This document shows positions 43,153 to 51,270 of a stretch of 64,000 bases of DNA, one piece after another. The notes beneath the pieces were generated by a model that saw only the letters and a program-made list of their open reading frames with translations, was not told where the DNA came from and did no database searches. The translations under genes and the position numbers were made by a program. This DNA comes from Prado023 sp963700475 (GTDB lineage Bacteria; Actinomycetota; Actinomycetes; S36-B12; CAIYMF01). The stretch lies in assembly GCA_963700475.1 (NCBI GenBank), contig CAVOXR010000009.1:310001-374000 (forward strand), read 5' to 3'. How positions within the stretch are numbered: position 1 is the first letter of the stretch; each line of letters begins with the position of its first letter.

Positions 43153-44295
43153 CTAACCGCGCGCCAGTGCCCGCCCGATCACCAGACGCTGGATCTGGTT
43201 GGTGCCCTCGACGATCTGCAGGACCTTCGCCTCCCGCATGTAGCGCTCGACCGGGAAGTCCGTGGTGTAGCCCGCGCCACCCAGCACCTGGACGGCGTCG
43301 GTCGTGACCTGCATCGCCACGTCGGTGGCGAGCAGCTTCGCGCGCGCCGCGGGCAGGGTGAACGGCCGACCCGCATCCTTCAACCGGGCGGCCTCGAGCA
43401 GCAGGGCACGAGCGGCGTGCACCTGGGTGTCCATGTCGGCCAGCATGAACTGCAGGCCCTGGAAGCCCGCGATCGCCTCCCCGAACGCCTGCCGCTCGCG
43501 GGCGTAGCGGACTGCCTCGTCGAGGGCCCCCCGCGCGAGTCCGACCGCACACGCGGCGATCCCCAGGCGTCCCGCGTCCAGGGCCTGCATGGCGATCCGG
43601 AAGCCATCCCCAGGCGCTCCGACGAGGTCCCCAGCCGGCACGTGGGCACCGTCGAGGACCACCTGGGCGGTCGGCGAGGCCATCATCCCCATCTTGTGCT
43701 CGGGACTCGCGAAGGACATCCCGGGCGTGGCCGCGGGGGTGACCAGACAGCTGATGCCCTTCGCGCCCGTCCCGCCCGTACGGACCATGAGGTTGTAGAA
43801 GTCGGCCACGCCCGCGTGCGTGATCCACGCCTTCGTGCCCGTCACCTCGTAGTGGTCCCCCACGAGCTCCGCGCGGGTGGTGAGGGCGGCCGCGTCGGAG
43901 CCGCAGTGCGGCTCCGAGAGGCAGTAGGCGCCCAGGGTCTGACCGCCGAGCATCGTGGGCAACCAGCGCTCCTGCTGGTCGTCGTTGCCCCAGGCCACCA
44001 CGGGGAAGCACGACAGGACATGCACGGACACCCCCAGCGACACCGTCATCCACCGGGCGGCGAGCTCCTCGAGCACCTGCAGGTACACCTCGTAGGGCTG
44101 CCCGCCACCGCCGAGCTCCTCCGGGTACGGCAACGCCAGCAGCCCGGCCTGACCCAAGGTGGCGAACACCTCTCGCGGGAACTCACCGGCCGACTCCGCG
44201 ACAGCTGCCCGCGGGGCCAGCTCACGATCGGCGATCTCCGCGGTGAGGTCCAGCAGGTCGGCAGCTTCGGGAGTCGGGAGCATGCGATCGGTCAT
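43153..44295 (-). CDS. acyl-CoA dehydrogenase
   Basis: 380 aa FAD enzyme. FAD/substrate motifs YCLSEPHCGSDAAAL and ITHAG-x-ADFYNL, GGAGYTTDFPVER, and the catalytic base Glu363 in VEGTNQIQRL, as in short- and medium-chain dehydrogenases. Could act as crotonyl-CoA/butyryl-CoA dehydrogenase in the lysine pathway, though only the position suggests this; no electron-transfer flavoprotein genes are nearby. Followed by the Lrp gene 10 nt downstream, likely the same message. Confidence 0.9.
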   Translation of the reverse strand: MTDRMLPTPEAADLLDLTAEIADRELAPRAAVAESAGEFPREVFATLGQAGLLALPYPEELGGGGQPYEVYLQVLEELAARWMTVSLGVSVHVLSCFPVVAWGNDDQQERWLPTMLGGQTLGAYCLSEPHCGSDAAALTTRAELVGDHYEVTGTKAWITHAGVADFYNLMVRTGGTGAKGISCLVTPAATPGMSFASPEHKMGMMASPTAQVVLDGAHVPAGDLVGAPGDGFRIAMQALDAGRLGIAACAVGLARGALDEAVRYARERQAFGEAIAGFQGLQFMLADMDTQVHAARALLLEAARLKDAGRPFTLPAARAKLLATDVAMQVTTDAVQVLGGAGYTTDFPVERYMREAKVLQIVEGTNQIQRLVIGRALARG

Positions 44296-44337
44296 ATCGC
44301 CACGCTACTCCCCGCGTTGCGATGGCAGGATGCGCCC

Positions 44338-45258
44338 ATGCTGATGCTGCTGGACTCCGCCGGGCTGTACTACCGAGCGTTCCATGGGGTCCCCGAATCC
44401 ATCACGGCCCCCGACGGCACGCCGGTCAATGCGGTGCGCGGGTTCCTCGACATGTGCGCGGCCCTGGTGGCCTCCCGGTCGCCAACCGGGCTGGTCGCCT
44501 GCTGGGACGATGACTGGCGCCCTGCGTGGCGGGTCGACCTGCTGGCGTCCTACAAGGCGCACCGTGTGGCCGCAGACGGGGCAGAGGACGAGCCGGCGAC
44601 CCTCGGGGTCCAGGTCGGCATCATCGTCGACGTCCTGGCCGCCCTGGGCATCGCCAGGGTCGGGGCGCCGGACTTCGAGGCCGACGACGTGATCGCCACC
44701 CTGGCTCGACGGCACGCTGCGCGGGGTGAGCCCGTGGAGGTGGTCACCGGTGACCGCGACCTCATCCAGCTCGTCGACGATGCCACGGGCGTCCGGGTGC
44801 TCTACACGGGGCGCGGGATCCGCCGGGTCGAGGTCCTCGACGAGGCGGCCGTGGTCGCGGCGCACGGGGTCCGGCCGCAGCAGTACACCGACCTGGCCAT
44901 CCTTCGTGGCGACCCCTCCGACGGGCTGCCCGGGGTGCCGGGCATCGGCGCCAAGACCGCCGCCGGCCTGCTCGAGCGCTTCTCGGACATGGCGGGGATC
45001 CTGCGCGCCATCGAGGCTGACGGGAGCGGGGTCAGCCCGCGGATCACCGCAGCACTGCGCGACAACCGCGACTACCTGATGCGCGCGGAGCAGGTGGTGC
45101 GCGCCGCGGATGTGCCGCTGGACGAGGTCGATGTGCGGATACCCGACGGGCCCGTCGACGAACGTGGGCTCACGACCCTCGCAGAGCGGTGGGGCATCGG
45201 GGCACCCATCGAACGGCTCCAGGACGCCCTGGCGGCCTCGGTCCCCCGGGCGACCTGA
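44338..45258 (+). CDS. 5'-3' exonuclease (FEN-like)
   Basis: 306 aa, corresponding to the 5' nuclease domain of DNA polymerase I. Acidic metal-binding residues appear in MLLDSAGLYYRAFHG, FEADDVIATLA, VTGDRDLIQLVD and LRGDPSDGLPGVPGIGAKTAAGLL (helix-hairpin-helix). It should remove flaps and RNA primers. ATG 44338 is preceded by CAGGAT 6 nt upstream. Diverges from the acyl-CoA dehydrogenase (42 nt). Confidence 0.9.
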   Translation: MLMLLDSAGLYYRAFHGVPESITAPDGTPVNAVRGFLDMCAALVASRSPTGLVACWDDDWRPAWRVDLLASYKAHRVAADGAEDEPATLGVQVGIIVDVLAALGIARVGAPDFEADDVIATLARRHAARGEPVEVVTGDRDLIQLVDDATGVRVLYTGRGIRRVEVLDEAAVVAAHGVRPQQYTDLAILRGDPSDGLPGVPGIGAKTAAGLLERFSDMAGILRAIEADGSGVSPRITAALRDNRDYLMRAEQVVRAADVPLDEVDVRIPDGPVDERGLTTLAERWGIGAPIERLQDALAASVPRAT

Positions 45259-45264
45259 CGCGCG

Positions 45265-45771
45265 TCAGTGCCGGACGGTCCCGGGTGAGCCCAGGATGAT
45301 CGACGCACTGCCCCCCCGGCGCGGGCGTGGCGGCTGATGGCTCCGCAGGTCGAGGGTCTCCGGGTCGCCGGCACGGACCTCCACGACGAGGCGGACCGCC
45401 CGCCGCACCCACTGCTGGTCGGACTCGCGCGGGACGACGACAACGGGGACCGCGCACTCCACACGATCAAGTGGACCGAGGTCGGCGCCGCCCGCCGCCA
45501 GCACGACGATCGCCGACAGCGTGTCGAGATGGGCACTGCGGGCCACGGATGTCAGGCAGTCGGGAGTGATCCCCCCATCGGCCAGGACCAGGATGCGGCC
45601 AGGCATCCAGTCCAGCGCGGCACGGACGGACTGCGGCGACGTCCCCCGGACGCACAGGCCGGCGACCCTGCCGACCCCGGTGCCGCGCACCGGTTGGGCC
45701 GCGCACTCCCGCCCTTCGACGAACAGCGCGGCCAGGAGTGCGTGCCTGTCGTGCAGTCGCTGGCTGGCCAC
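45265..45771 (-). CDS. hypothetical protein
   Basis: 168 aa with a GTG start at 45771. Not assigned to a family. The centre has alternating strands and helices (RILVLADGGITPDCLTSV, LSAIVVLAAGG, VPVVVVPRE), the pattern of a small Rossmann-like or universal-stress fold, and the C-terminus is basic and Pro-rich. A palindrome (45833-45847) lies upstream. Tail to tail with the exonuclease (6 nt). Confidence 0.55.
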   Translation of the reverse strand: MASQRLHDRHALLAALFVEGRECAAQPVRGTGVGRVAGLCVRGTSPQSVRAALDWMPGRILVLADGGITPDCLTSVARSAHLDTLSAIVVLAAGGADLGPLDRVECAVPVVVVPRESDQQWVRRAVRLVVEVRAGDPETLDLRSHQPPRPRRGGSASIILGSPGTVRH

Positions 45772-45832
45772 ACCTCCATCCTGCTCCGCGTTTCGGTGCG
45801 CGCCAACCCCAAAGTGCCCCGCACAACGTCAC

Positions 45833-45847
45833 GATTGCGTCGCAATC
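45833..45847 (-). promoter_or_regulatory. GATTGCG-T-CGCAATC dyad, operator candidate
   Basis: Perfect 7-bp arms with a single central base, between the helY stop (45854) and the hypothetical gene start (45771). Too tight for a stable hairpin; better as a protein-binding dyad. Confidence 0.35.
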
Positions 45848-45853
45848 CTCGAG

Positions 45854-48583
45854 TCACTCGGCGATCGTGACCGCCACCACGCCCCGACGGATGGAGTCGA
45901 TCGCGGTCCTCGCGGCCTCGGCCAGCGGCGAACTCGGGCTGGCAGCCACCAGTTGGCCGAGGAAGTCCATGACCTGCTTGCACCACCGCACGAAATCGCC
46001 GGCTGTCAGCTCCGAGCCCTCCAGCACGGAACGCAGCGTCCCCCCTGCCGCCCACCGGTGGACCGCCCACGCGAACCCGAGGTCCGGCTGGCGGGTGGCC
46101 GGCAGGCCATGGCGGCGCTCGAGGACCTCGAGGGCGCCCCAGACAGCCATCGTCTGGTCCAGGGTCGTGTGGATCGCCCCCGGCACACGTGGGGGTGCTG
46201 CACCCGGCTCCGAGGTGCCCCTGGACTCGTACACGAGCGCGGAGCACGCAGCTGCCAGCTCCGCGGGACTCAGCTCGTCCCAGAGGCCCTGCCGCAGGCA
46301 CTGCATCGCCAGCAGGTCGGACTCGCCGTAGATCCGGCTCAGCTGCTTGCCCACATCGGTGACCTTCGGGGTGTCGACGGGACCCGACAAGTAGCCCAGT
46401 TCCATCAGCACGACGCAGATTCGGTCGAACTGGCGGGCGATGGAGTTGGTCCGCCCCTCGAGGCGGCGCTGCACGCCCGCGGTCTCGGTGCGCAGGCGGT
46501 GGGCCCGCTCAGCCCACCGGGCATGCTGCTCACGGTCGGCACACCCGTGGCACGGGTGTGCCCGCATCCTGGCGCGCAGCTGCGCAAGGTCCGCATCCTC
46601 GTCGTGGGCCCGTGCGCGGCGCCCCGGCTTGGGCACGTCCATCCCGTCCGTGCGGGTCCGGAGAAGGGCGGCCAGCTCGCGGCGGGAGTTGGCGGACCTC
46701 GGCGAGAACGAGCGCGGGATCCGCACCCGGTCCAGCACCTGCGGCGGCACCGGGAAGTCGACGGTGCCGAGCCGCCGGACCTGGCGGTCGATGGTGAGGA
46801 CGAACGGCCGGGGATCCTCGCCCAATGACAGACCCGGGTCGATCACCACCGCCACGCCAGCACGCCGCCCAGTGGGCACGACGATCACGTCCCCGGGGAC
46901 GAGGTCGGCCAGCGCCTCGGCCGCCTCGCTGCGACGGGCCGCGGCCCCTGCGCGTGCCATCCCCTTCTCCTTGGCCGAGATCTCCTGGCGGATGGCCGCG
47001 TAGCCCGCGAAGTCGCCGAGGTGGCAGGTCATCGCCTCCTCGTACCCGGCGATGGCCTCCTCGTTGCGCTGGATCTGCCGGGCCAGCCCGACGATGCCCC
47101 GATCCGCCTGGAACTGGGCGAACGAGGACTCCAGGACCTCCCTGGCTGCGGACTTCCCCAGCCCGTCCACGAGGTTCACGGCCATGTTGTAGCTGGGCCG
47201 GAAGCTCGAGATGAGCGGGTAGGTCCGGGTGGAGGCCAGTCCGGCGAGTGCCCCCGGGTCGATCCCCTGGTGCCAGACGACGACCGCATGCCCCTCGACA
47301 TCGATGCCGCGGCGCCCGGCCCGCCCGGTCAGCTGGGTGTACTCCCCCGGCGTGATCGGTGCGTGCGTCTCGCCGTTCCACTTCACCAGCCGCTCGAGGA
47401 CCACGGCGCGGGCTGGCATGTTGATGCCCAGGGCCAGCGTCTCGGTCGCGAAGACCACCTTGACCAGCCCCTCCTGGAACAGCTCCTCGACCGCCTCCTT
47501 GAACGTGGGGATGAGGCCGGCATGGTGCGCGGCGATCCCGCGCTCCAGCCCGTCGAGCCAGGCGTCGAAGCCCAGGACCGCGAGGTCCGAGGGCGGCAGG
47601 TCCACGAACCTCGCCAGGACCCGCTCCCGGATCTCCAGGCGCTCGGCCGGAGTGGTCAGCTGCAGGCCCGCGTGCAGGCACTGCTCCACCGCCGCCTCGC
47701 AGCCCGCACGGCTGAAGATGAAGTTGATGCAGGGCAGGAGGTCCGCGCGCTGCAGGGCCCGGATGACGTCGGGGCGCTGGGTTCCCGGAAGGGGGCGCGG
47801 CCTGCGGCCCCCGCGCTGCGGCCTGCCCGGGGCCGGGCGGTTGGGCCCGCCGATCCTGCCCCCACCCGAGCGGTGATCCCGCCGGGCCTTGTCGATCCGC
47901 TGGTCATCGCGCGCCAGGCGCACCAGCTCGGGGTTGACCGCCTTGCCCCGCTCGTCGACGAAGAGGTCGTGCAGGCTCCCGTCGGCGATCACGTGCTGCC
48001 ACAGGGGCACCGGCCGGTGCTCCTCGACCACGATGTCGGTGTCGCCGCGCACCTCCGCCAACCAGGCCCCGAACTCCTCGGCGTTGCTGACGGTGGCCGA
48101 CAGGGCGACCACGCTGACGTGCTCGGGGAGGTTGATGATGACCTCCTCCCACACCGGCCCGCGCTCCCGATCCGCCAGGTAGTGGACCTCGTCCATGACC
48201 ACGAACTCCAGTCCGGTGAGGGTGTGGGACCCGGCGTAGAGCATGTTGCGCAGGACCTCGGTGGTCATCACCACCACGGAGGCATCCCCGTTGATCGAGT
48301 TGTCCCCCGTCAGAAGCCCGACCCGCTCAGCCCCGTAGCGCTCGACCAGGTCGTTGTACTTCTGGTTGGACAGGGCCTTGATGGGCGTCGTGTAGAAGCA
48401 CTTCGTGGAGCGCTCGACTGCCAGGTGGACCGCGAACTCCCCCACGACGGTCTTGCCGGAGCCGGTGGGGGCAGCGACCAGGACGCCGCGCCCGGCCAGG
48501 ATGCTCGCGCACGCCGTCTCCTGGAAGGGGTCCAGCCCGAACTCGTAGAGTCCGCGGAACCGGGACAGCGCGGCATCGTCCAT
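45854..48583 (-). CDS. helY: DEAD/DEAH-box helicase HelY (Ski2/Mtr4-like)
   Basis: 909 aa. Walker A APTGSGKT near residue 40, DEVH box (VVMDEVHYLADRE), SAT motif, and helicase motifs V/VI (ATETLALGINMPAR, TGRAGRRG). C-terminal DSHCT-type helical domain. Likely an RNA helicase for RNA turnover. ATG 48583 has a TAGCGT box 7 nt upstream. Read in the same direction as dagK, 10 nt downstream of it, so probable cotranscription. Actinobacteria usually keep it near tat genes, as here. Confidence 0.92.
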   Translation of the reverse strand: MDDAALSRFRGLYEFGLDPFQETACASILAGRGVLVAAPTGSGKTVVGEFAVHLAVERSTKCFYTTPIKALSNQKYNDLVERYGAERVGLLTGDNSINGDASVVVMTTEVLRNMLYAGSHTLTGLEFVVMDEVHYLADRERGPVWEEVIINLPEHVSVVALSATVSNAEEFGAWLAEVRGDTDIVVEEHRPVPLWQHVIADGSLHDLFVDERGKAVNPELVRLARDDQRIDKARRDHRSGGGRIGGPNRPAPGRPQRGGRRPRPLPGTQRPDVIRALQRADLLPCINFIFSRAGCEAAVEQCLHAGLQLTTPAERLEIRERVLARFVDLPPSDLAVLGFDAWLDGLERGIAAHHAGLIPTFKEAVEELFQEGLVKVVFATETLALGINMPARAVVLERLVKWNGETHAPITPGEYTQLTGRAGRRGIDVEGHAVVVWHQGIDPGALAGLASTRTYPLISSFRPSYNMAVNLVDGLGKSAAREVLESSFAQFQADRGIVGLARQIQRNEEAIAGYEEAMTCHLGDFAGYAAIRQEISAKEKGMARAGAAARRSEAAEALADLVPGDVIVVPTGRRAGVAVVIDPGLSLGEDPRPFVLTIDRQVRRLGTVDFPVPPQVLDRVRIPRSFSPRSANSRRELAALLRTRTDGMDVPKPGRRARAHDEDADLAQLRARMRAHPCHGCADREQHARWAERAHRLRTETAGVQRRLEGRTNSIARQFDRICVVLMELGYLSGPVDTPKVTDVGKQLSRIYGESDLLAMQCLRQGLWDELSPAELAAACSALVYESRGTSEPGAAPPRVPGAIHTTLDQTMAVWGALEVLERRHGLPATRQPDLGFAWAVHRWAAGGTLRSVLEGSELTAGDFVRWCKQVMDFLGQLVAASPSSPLAEAARTAIDSIRRGVVAVTIAE

Positions 48584-48590
48584 GGCGCTG

Positions 48591-48596
48591 ACGCTA
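48591..48596 (-). promoter_or_regulatory. -10 box, leaderless start of helY
   Basis: TAGCGT, 7 nt before ATG 48583. It overlaps the end of dagK, so helY may have its own start within that message. Confidence 0.4.
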
Positions 48597-49487
48597 CCGG
48601 GGTACGAGCACCTGCACCCCGTCCGGCACGGCCGTGACGGTCACCGGAAGTGGGGCCACCCGCTCCCCATCGGCATAGGCGACCTGCCCCGGGGCGTCCA
48701 GGGTCGCCGAGATGACCCGTCGGGACTCGACGTCGGGATGCTCCAGGTGCTTTCCGGAGTAGACCTTCGGGAACACTGTGAACAGCCGGCGCCGGGGCAT
48801 GCTGTGCACCCAGATCAGGTCCAGGAGGCCGTCGTGCATGTCGGCACCGGCGCAGACCAGCATCCCACCCCCGAAGGCCGGACCGTTGCCCACGGAGACG
48901 AGCATCCCGTCGTCCACCACGACCTCACCATCGAGCTCCGCCCGGTACGGGATCGGCCGGAAGGTGCGCAGCACGGCCAGCATCGCGCGGATGTACAGCG
49001 CGGTACCACTGGGCCAGGTCATCTCGTTGGCACGCTCGTTCGCGCTCGAGTCGAACCCCGAGGACATCACGCACAGGAAGTGCCTGATCGTCCCGTCGGC
49101 AGCCTCGATTCGACCGACGTCGAACGCGCGGCGGCTGCCGGCCAGGACCACCGAGACCGCCGACTCCGGGCTCGCCTTGGCCAGGCCGACGGAGTTCCCC
49201 GCATCGTTGCCCGTCCCCAGCGGGATGATCCCGAGGGCGGTGTCCGTGCCGACCACCGCCTGCAGCGCCTGGTGCACGGTGCCATCCCCACCGACCGCCA
49301 CGAGGATGTCCAGGCCGTCGGCCATCGCGTCGGCCAGGAGGTGCTCGGCGTCCTCGGCTGACTGCCCCTCGATGACCACGATGTGGTCACCCCGGCTTGC
49401 CAGCCCGCGCAGCACCGCGGCCCTGTGCCGCCCCACCCTCCCCGCACCGGACGCGGGGTTGACCAGTACTCCGATACGTCGCTCCAC
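48594..49487 (-). CDS. diacylglycerol kinase / lipid kinase (LCB5/YegS-like)
   Basis: 297 aa. Seen: VLVNPASGAGRV, the nucleotide motif GGDGTVHQAL, and PLGTGNDAGNSVGL with the conserved GTGND, then the beta-sandwich C-terminus. Phosphorylates a lipid such as diacylglycerol; substrate not certain. GTG 49487 (VERRIGVLVNP) is taken over GTG 49496, since a TAGCGT box sits 7 nt upstream of the former and would overlap the latter. Followed by helY, 10 nt away. Confidence 0.88.
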   Translation of the reverse strand: MERRIGVLVNPASGAGRVGRHRAAVLRGLASRGDHIVVIEGQSAEDAEHLLADAMADGLDILVAVGGDGTVHQALQAVVGTDTALGIIPLGTGNDAGNSVGLAKASPESAVSVVLAGSRRAFDVGRIEAADGTIRHFLCVMSSGFDSSANERANEMTWPSGTALYIRAMLAVLRTFRPIPYRAELDGEVVVDDGMLVSVGNGPAFGGGMLVCAGADMHDGLLDLIWVHSMPRRRLFTVFPKVYSGKHLEHPDVESRRVISATLDAPGQVAYADGERVAPLPVTVTAVPDGVQVLVPR

Positions 49488-49494
49488 GGCGTGC

Positions 49495-49500
49495 ACGCTA
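49495..49500 (-). promoter_or_regulatory. -10 box, leaderless start of diacylglycerol kinase gene
   Basis: TAGCGT, 7 nt before GTG 49487. Confidence 0.45.
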
Positions 49501-49518
49501 CTGCAGTGAACGGCTCAC

Positions 49519-50391
49519 TCAGGCGTCCAATGGCGATGTCTCGTCGTCGTCCCATTCGGGCTCAACACCACGGCGCCGGGACCGGCGGCGGTCGTTGAGC
49601 CAGCAGACCAACCCGGCCAGGAGCATCAGGACGAGCATCGGCCCCGCCAGCAGCCCGAGGTTGAACGGGTCACCCGTGGGAGTGGCTGCGGCTGCGAACA
49701 CCACGACCCCGAGGACGATCCATCGCCACCACGACCACAGCCGCTGCGCGGAGAGGACCCCGGCGAAGTTGAGGAGGACCACGAGCAGCGGCAGCATGAA
49801 CCCGAGTCCGAAGACCAGCATCATCCGCAGGAAGAACGACAGGTAGCGGTCGACCGAGATGATGTTCTCGATCTTCTCCGGGGTGAAGCCGAGCAGGATC
49901 TGCAGCCCCCGCGGCATGACCCAGTAGGCCAGGAAAGCCCCGGCGAGGAACATCGGCGTGGCGACGACGGCGAACCCGAGGGCCCAACGGCGCTCGTTCC
50001 GGTGCAGGCCCGGGGTCACGAACCGCCAGAGCTGGTAGAGCCAGACCGGGCTCGCCAGCAGGATCCCGGTGACGCCGACCACCTTGAGCTGCATCACGAA
50101 CGGGTCGGCCACGCCGGTGAAGGCCAGGGTCATCTCGCGGCCCTGGGCCTCGGTCTCGGCGACGACGTCGTCGAACGGTGCGCGGATGACCGCGAAGATC
50201 TCGTCATAGAAGAACCAGGCTGCGGCCATGCCGACGGCGATCGCGAGCAGCGACTTCACCAGCCGGGAGCGCAGCTCGCCCAGGTGCTCGCGCAGCGGCA
50301 TGGCCGCCTCGGCGTTGTCGTTGCGGGCTTCGTCCTTGCGGGCGCTGGCACTGCGGCCCTTGGTTCCGCCGCGCACGGGCGGGGCGCTCAC
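49519..50391 (-). CDS. tatC: twin-arginine translocase TatC
   Basis: 290 aa with six membrane helices. Seen: N-terminal cytosolic LREHLGELRSRLVKSLLAI (signal-peptide binding Glu region), FVMQLKVVG, and the loop VTPGLHRNERRWALG. Exports folded proteins with RR signal peptides. Starts with GTG overlapping the tatA stop as GTGA (50388-50391), so coupled translation. C-terminus acidic, WDDDETSPLDA. Confidence 0.94.
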   Translation of the reverse strand: MSAPPVRGGTKGRSASARKDEARNDNAEAAMPLREHLGELRSRLVKSLLAIAVGMAAAWFFYDEIFAVIRAPFDDVVAETEAQGREMTLAFTGVADPFVMQLKVVGVTGILLASPVWLYQLWRFVTPGLHRNERRWALGFAVVATPMFLAGAFLAYWVMPRGLQILLGFTPEKIENIISVDRYLSFFLRMMLVFGLGFMLPLLVVLLNFAGVLSAQRLWSWWRWIVLGVVVFAAAATPTGDPFNLGLLAGPMLVLMLLAGLVCWLNDRRRSRRRGVEPEWDDDETSPLDA

Positions 50392-50732
50392 GCCTGGCTG
50401 GGGGGCTGCGGCTGCAGGGAGGAGGGGGCGGCGTCGGCCTGTGCTGCCAGGGCGTTGTCGCCGGCCGCGGCGTCAGCCGGGGGCACGGGGTTCACTGGCG
50501 GGATGGCGGCCTGCTGCGCAGGCGGGAGGGCAACCGGTGCTGCCGGGGCCGCCGCCCTTGTGGCGGTGGTCTCCGGGGCTTCCTCGCCGTCGATCAGCCC
50601 CTTGGTCTCGGCCTTGAAGATCCGCAACGAGCGCCCGACACTGCGTGCGGCATCCGGCAGGCGCTTGGCGCCGAAGAGCAGCACGACGACCAGGACCAGG
50701 ATGAGCAGCTCAGGGCCGCGAATGTTGGGCAT
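50388..50732 (-). CDS. tatA: twin-arginine translocase TatA
   Basis: 114 aa. One N-terminal helix (ELLILVLVVVLLFGAKRLPD) with the conserved FG hinge, an amphipathic helix (AARSVGRSLRIFKAETKGL), then a long Ala/Pro-rich disordered tail. Forms the pore with TatC. No tatB in the window, as is common for actinobacteria that encode it elsewhere. Confidence 0.94.
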   Translation of the reverse strand: MPNIRGPELLILVLVVVLLFGAKRLPDAARSVGRSLRIFKAETKGLIDGEEAPETTATRAAAPAAPVALPPAQQAAIPPVNPVPPADAAAGDNALAAQADAAPSSLQPQPPSQA

Positions 50733-50826
50733 GGGACCCTCCAGCGTCAGGACCCGCGTTCACGGGATGATCAGAGCGTACGACTGCCAGTGCCCATTGC
50801 CAATCCGTCCCGGTTCGCGTCGCGGC

Positions 50827-51165
50827 TCAGACCTCCTGGTCGGCCGCCATCACGATGTCGTCGACCGAAGCCAGCCAGAGGGCGAAGTCGAGGAGGTCGT
50901 CGCGGGTCAGCGGGGTGCAGGTCCGCTCGATCACCCGGGACTCGAGGTACTCCAGCGGGATCGCCAGGTGGTCCACCCGGACGCCCGCACCCGTCAGCAG
51001 CTGGACGACGTCCTCGTCTGCGGACTTGCAGATGCTGTCGGCGCAGCCCCCGCAGGTGAACGTGTACGTGGACCAGCCGAGCTCACGAGCGACTGTCACC
51101 CGCACGTCGGCCGGGACGAGGTCGACGTCCCCACATCGTGGGCACGTGGCCTTGATGGTTGTCAT
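50827..51165 (-). CDS. hypothetical zinc-ribbon protein
   Basis: 112 aa. ATG 51165 with GAGGAGG upstream. Starts MTTIKATCPRCGDVDLVPADVRV, and CPRCG pairs with a later CGGCADSIC to form a probable zinc ribbon. The rest is helical (LLDFALWLASVDDIVMAA). No function known; similar genes occur between pafC and tatA in actinobacteria, as here, so it may be part of the conserved group. Confidence 0.75.
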   Translation of the reverse strand: MTTIKATCPRCGDVDLVPADVRVTVARELGWSTYTFTCGGCADSICKSADEDVVQLLTGAGVRVDHLAIPLEYLESRVIERTCTPLTRDDLLDFALWLASVDDIVMAADQEV

Positions 51166-51270
51166 CACATCCACCTCCTCGCGTTGCCTGGATGCCAGTC
51201 GCATCGGTGCCCGCCGCCGTGGACTTGAGGCCCCGCACGCATCATGTGACCGCGCAGGGTGGTGATGCAA

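Noticed and set aside
42886..44337. Plus-strand upstream extension of the exonuclease frame
   Set aside because: It is antisense to the acyl-CoA dehydrogenase and Lrp genes; the exonuclease starts at ATG 44338.
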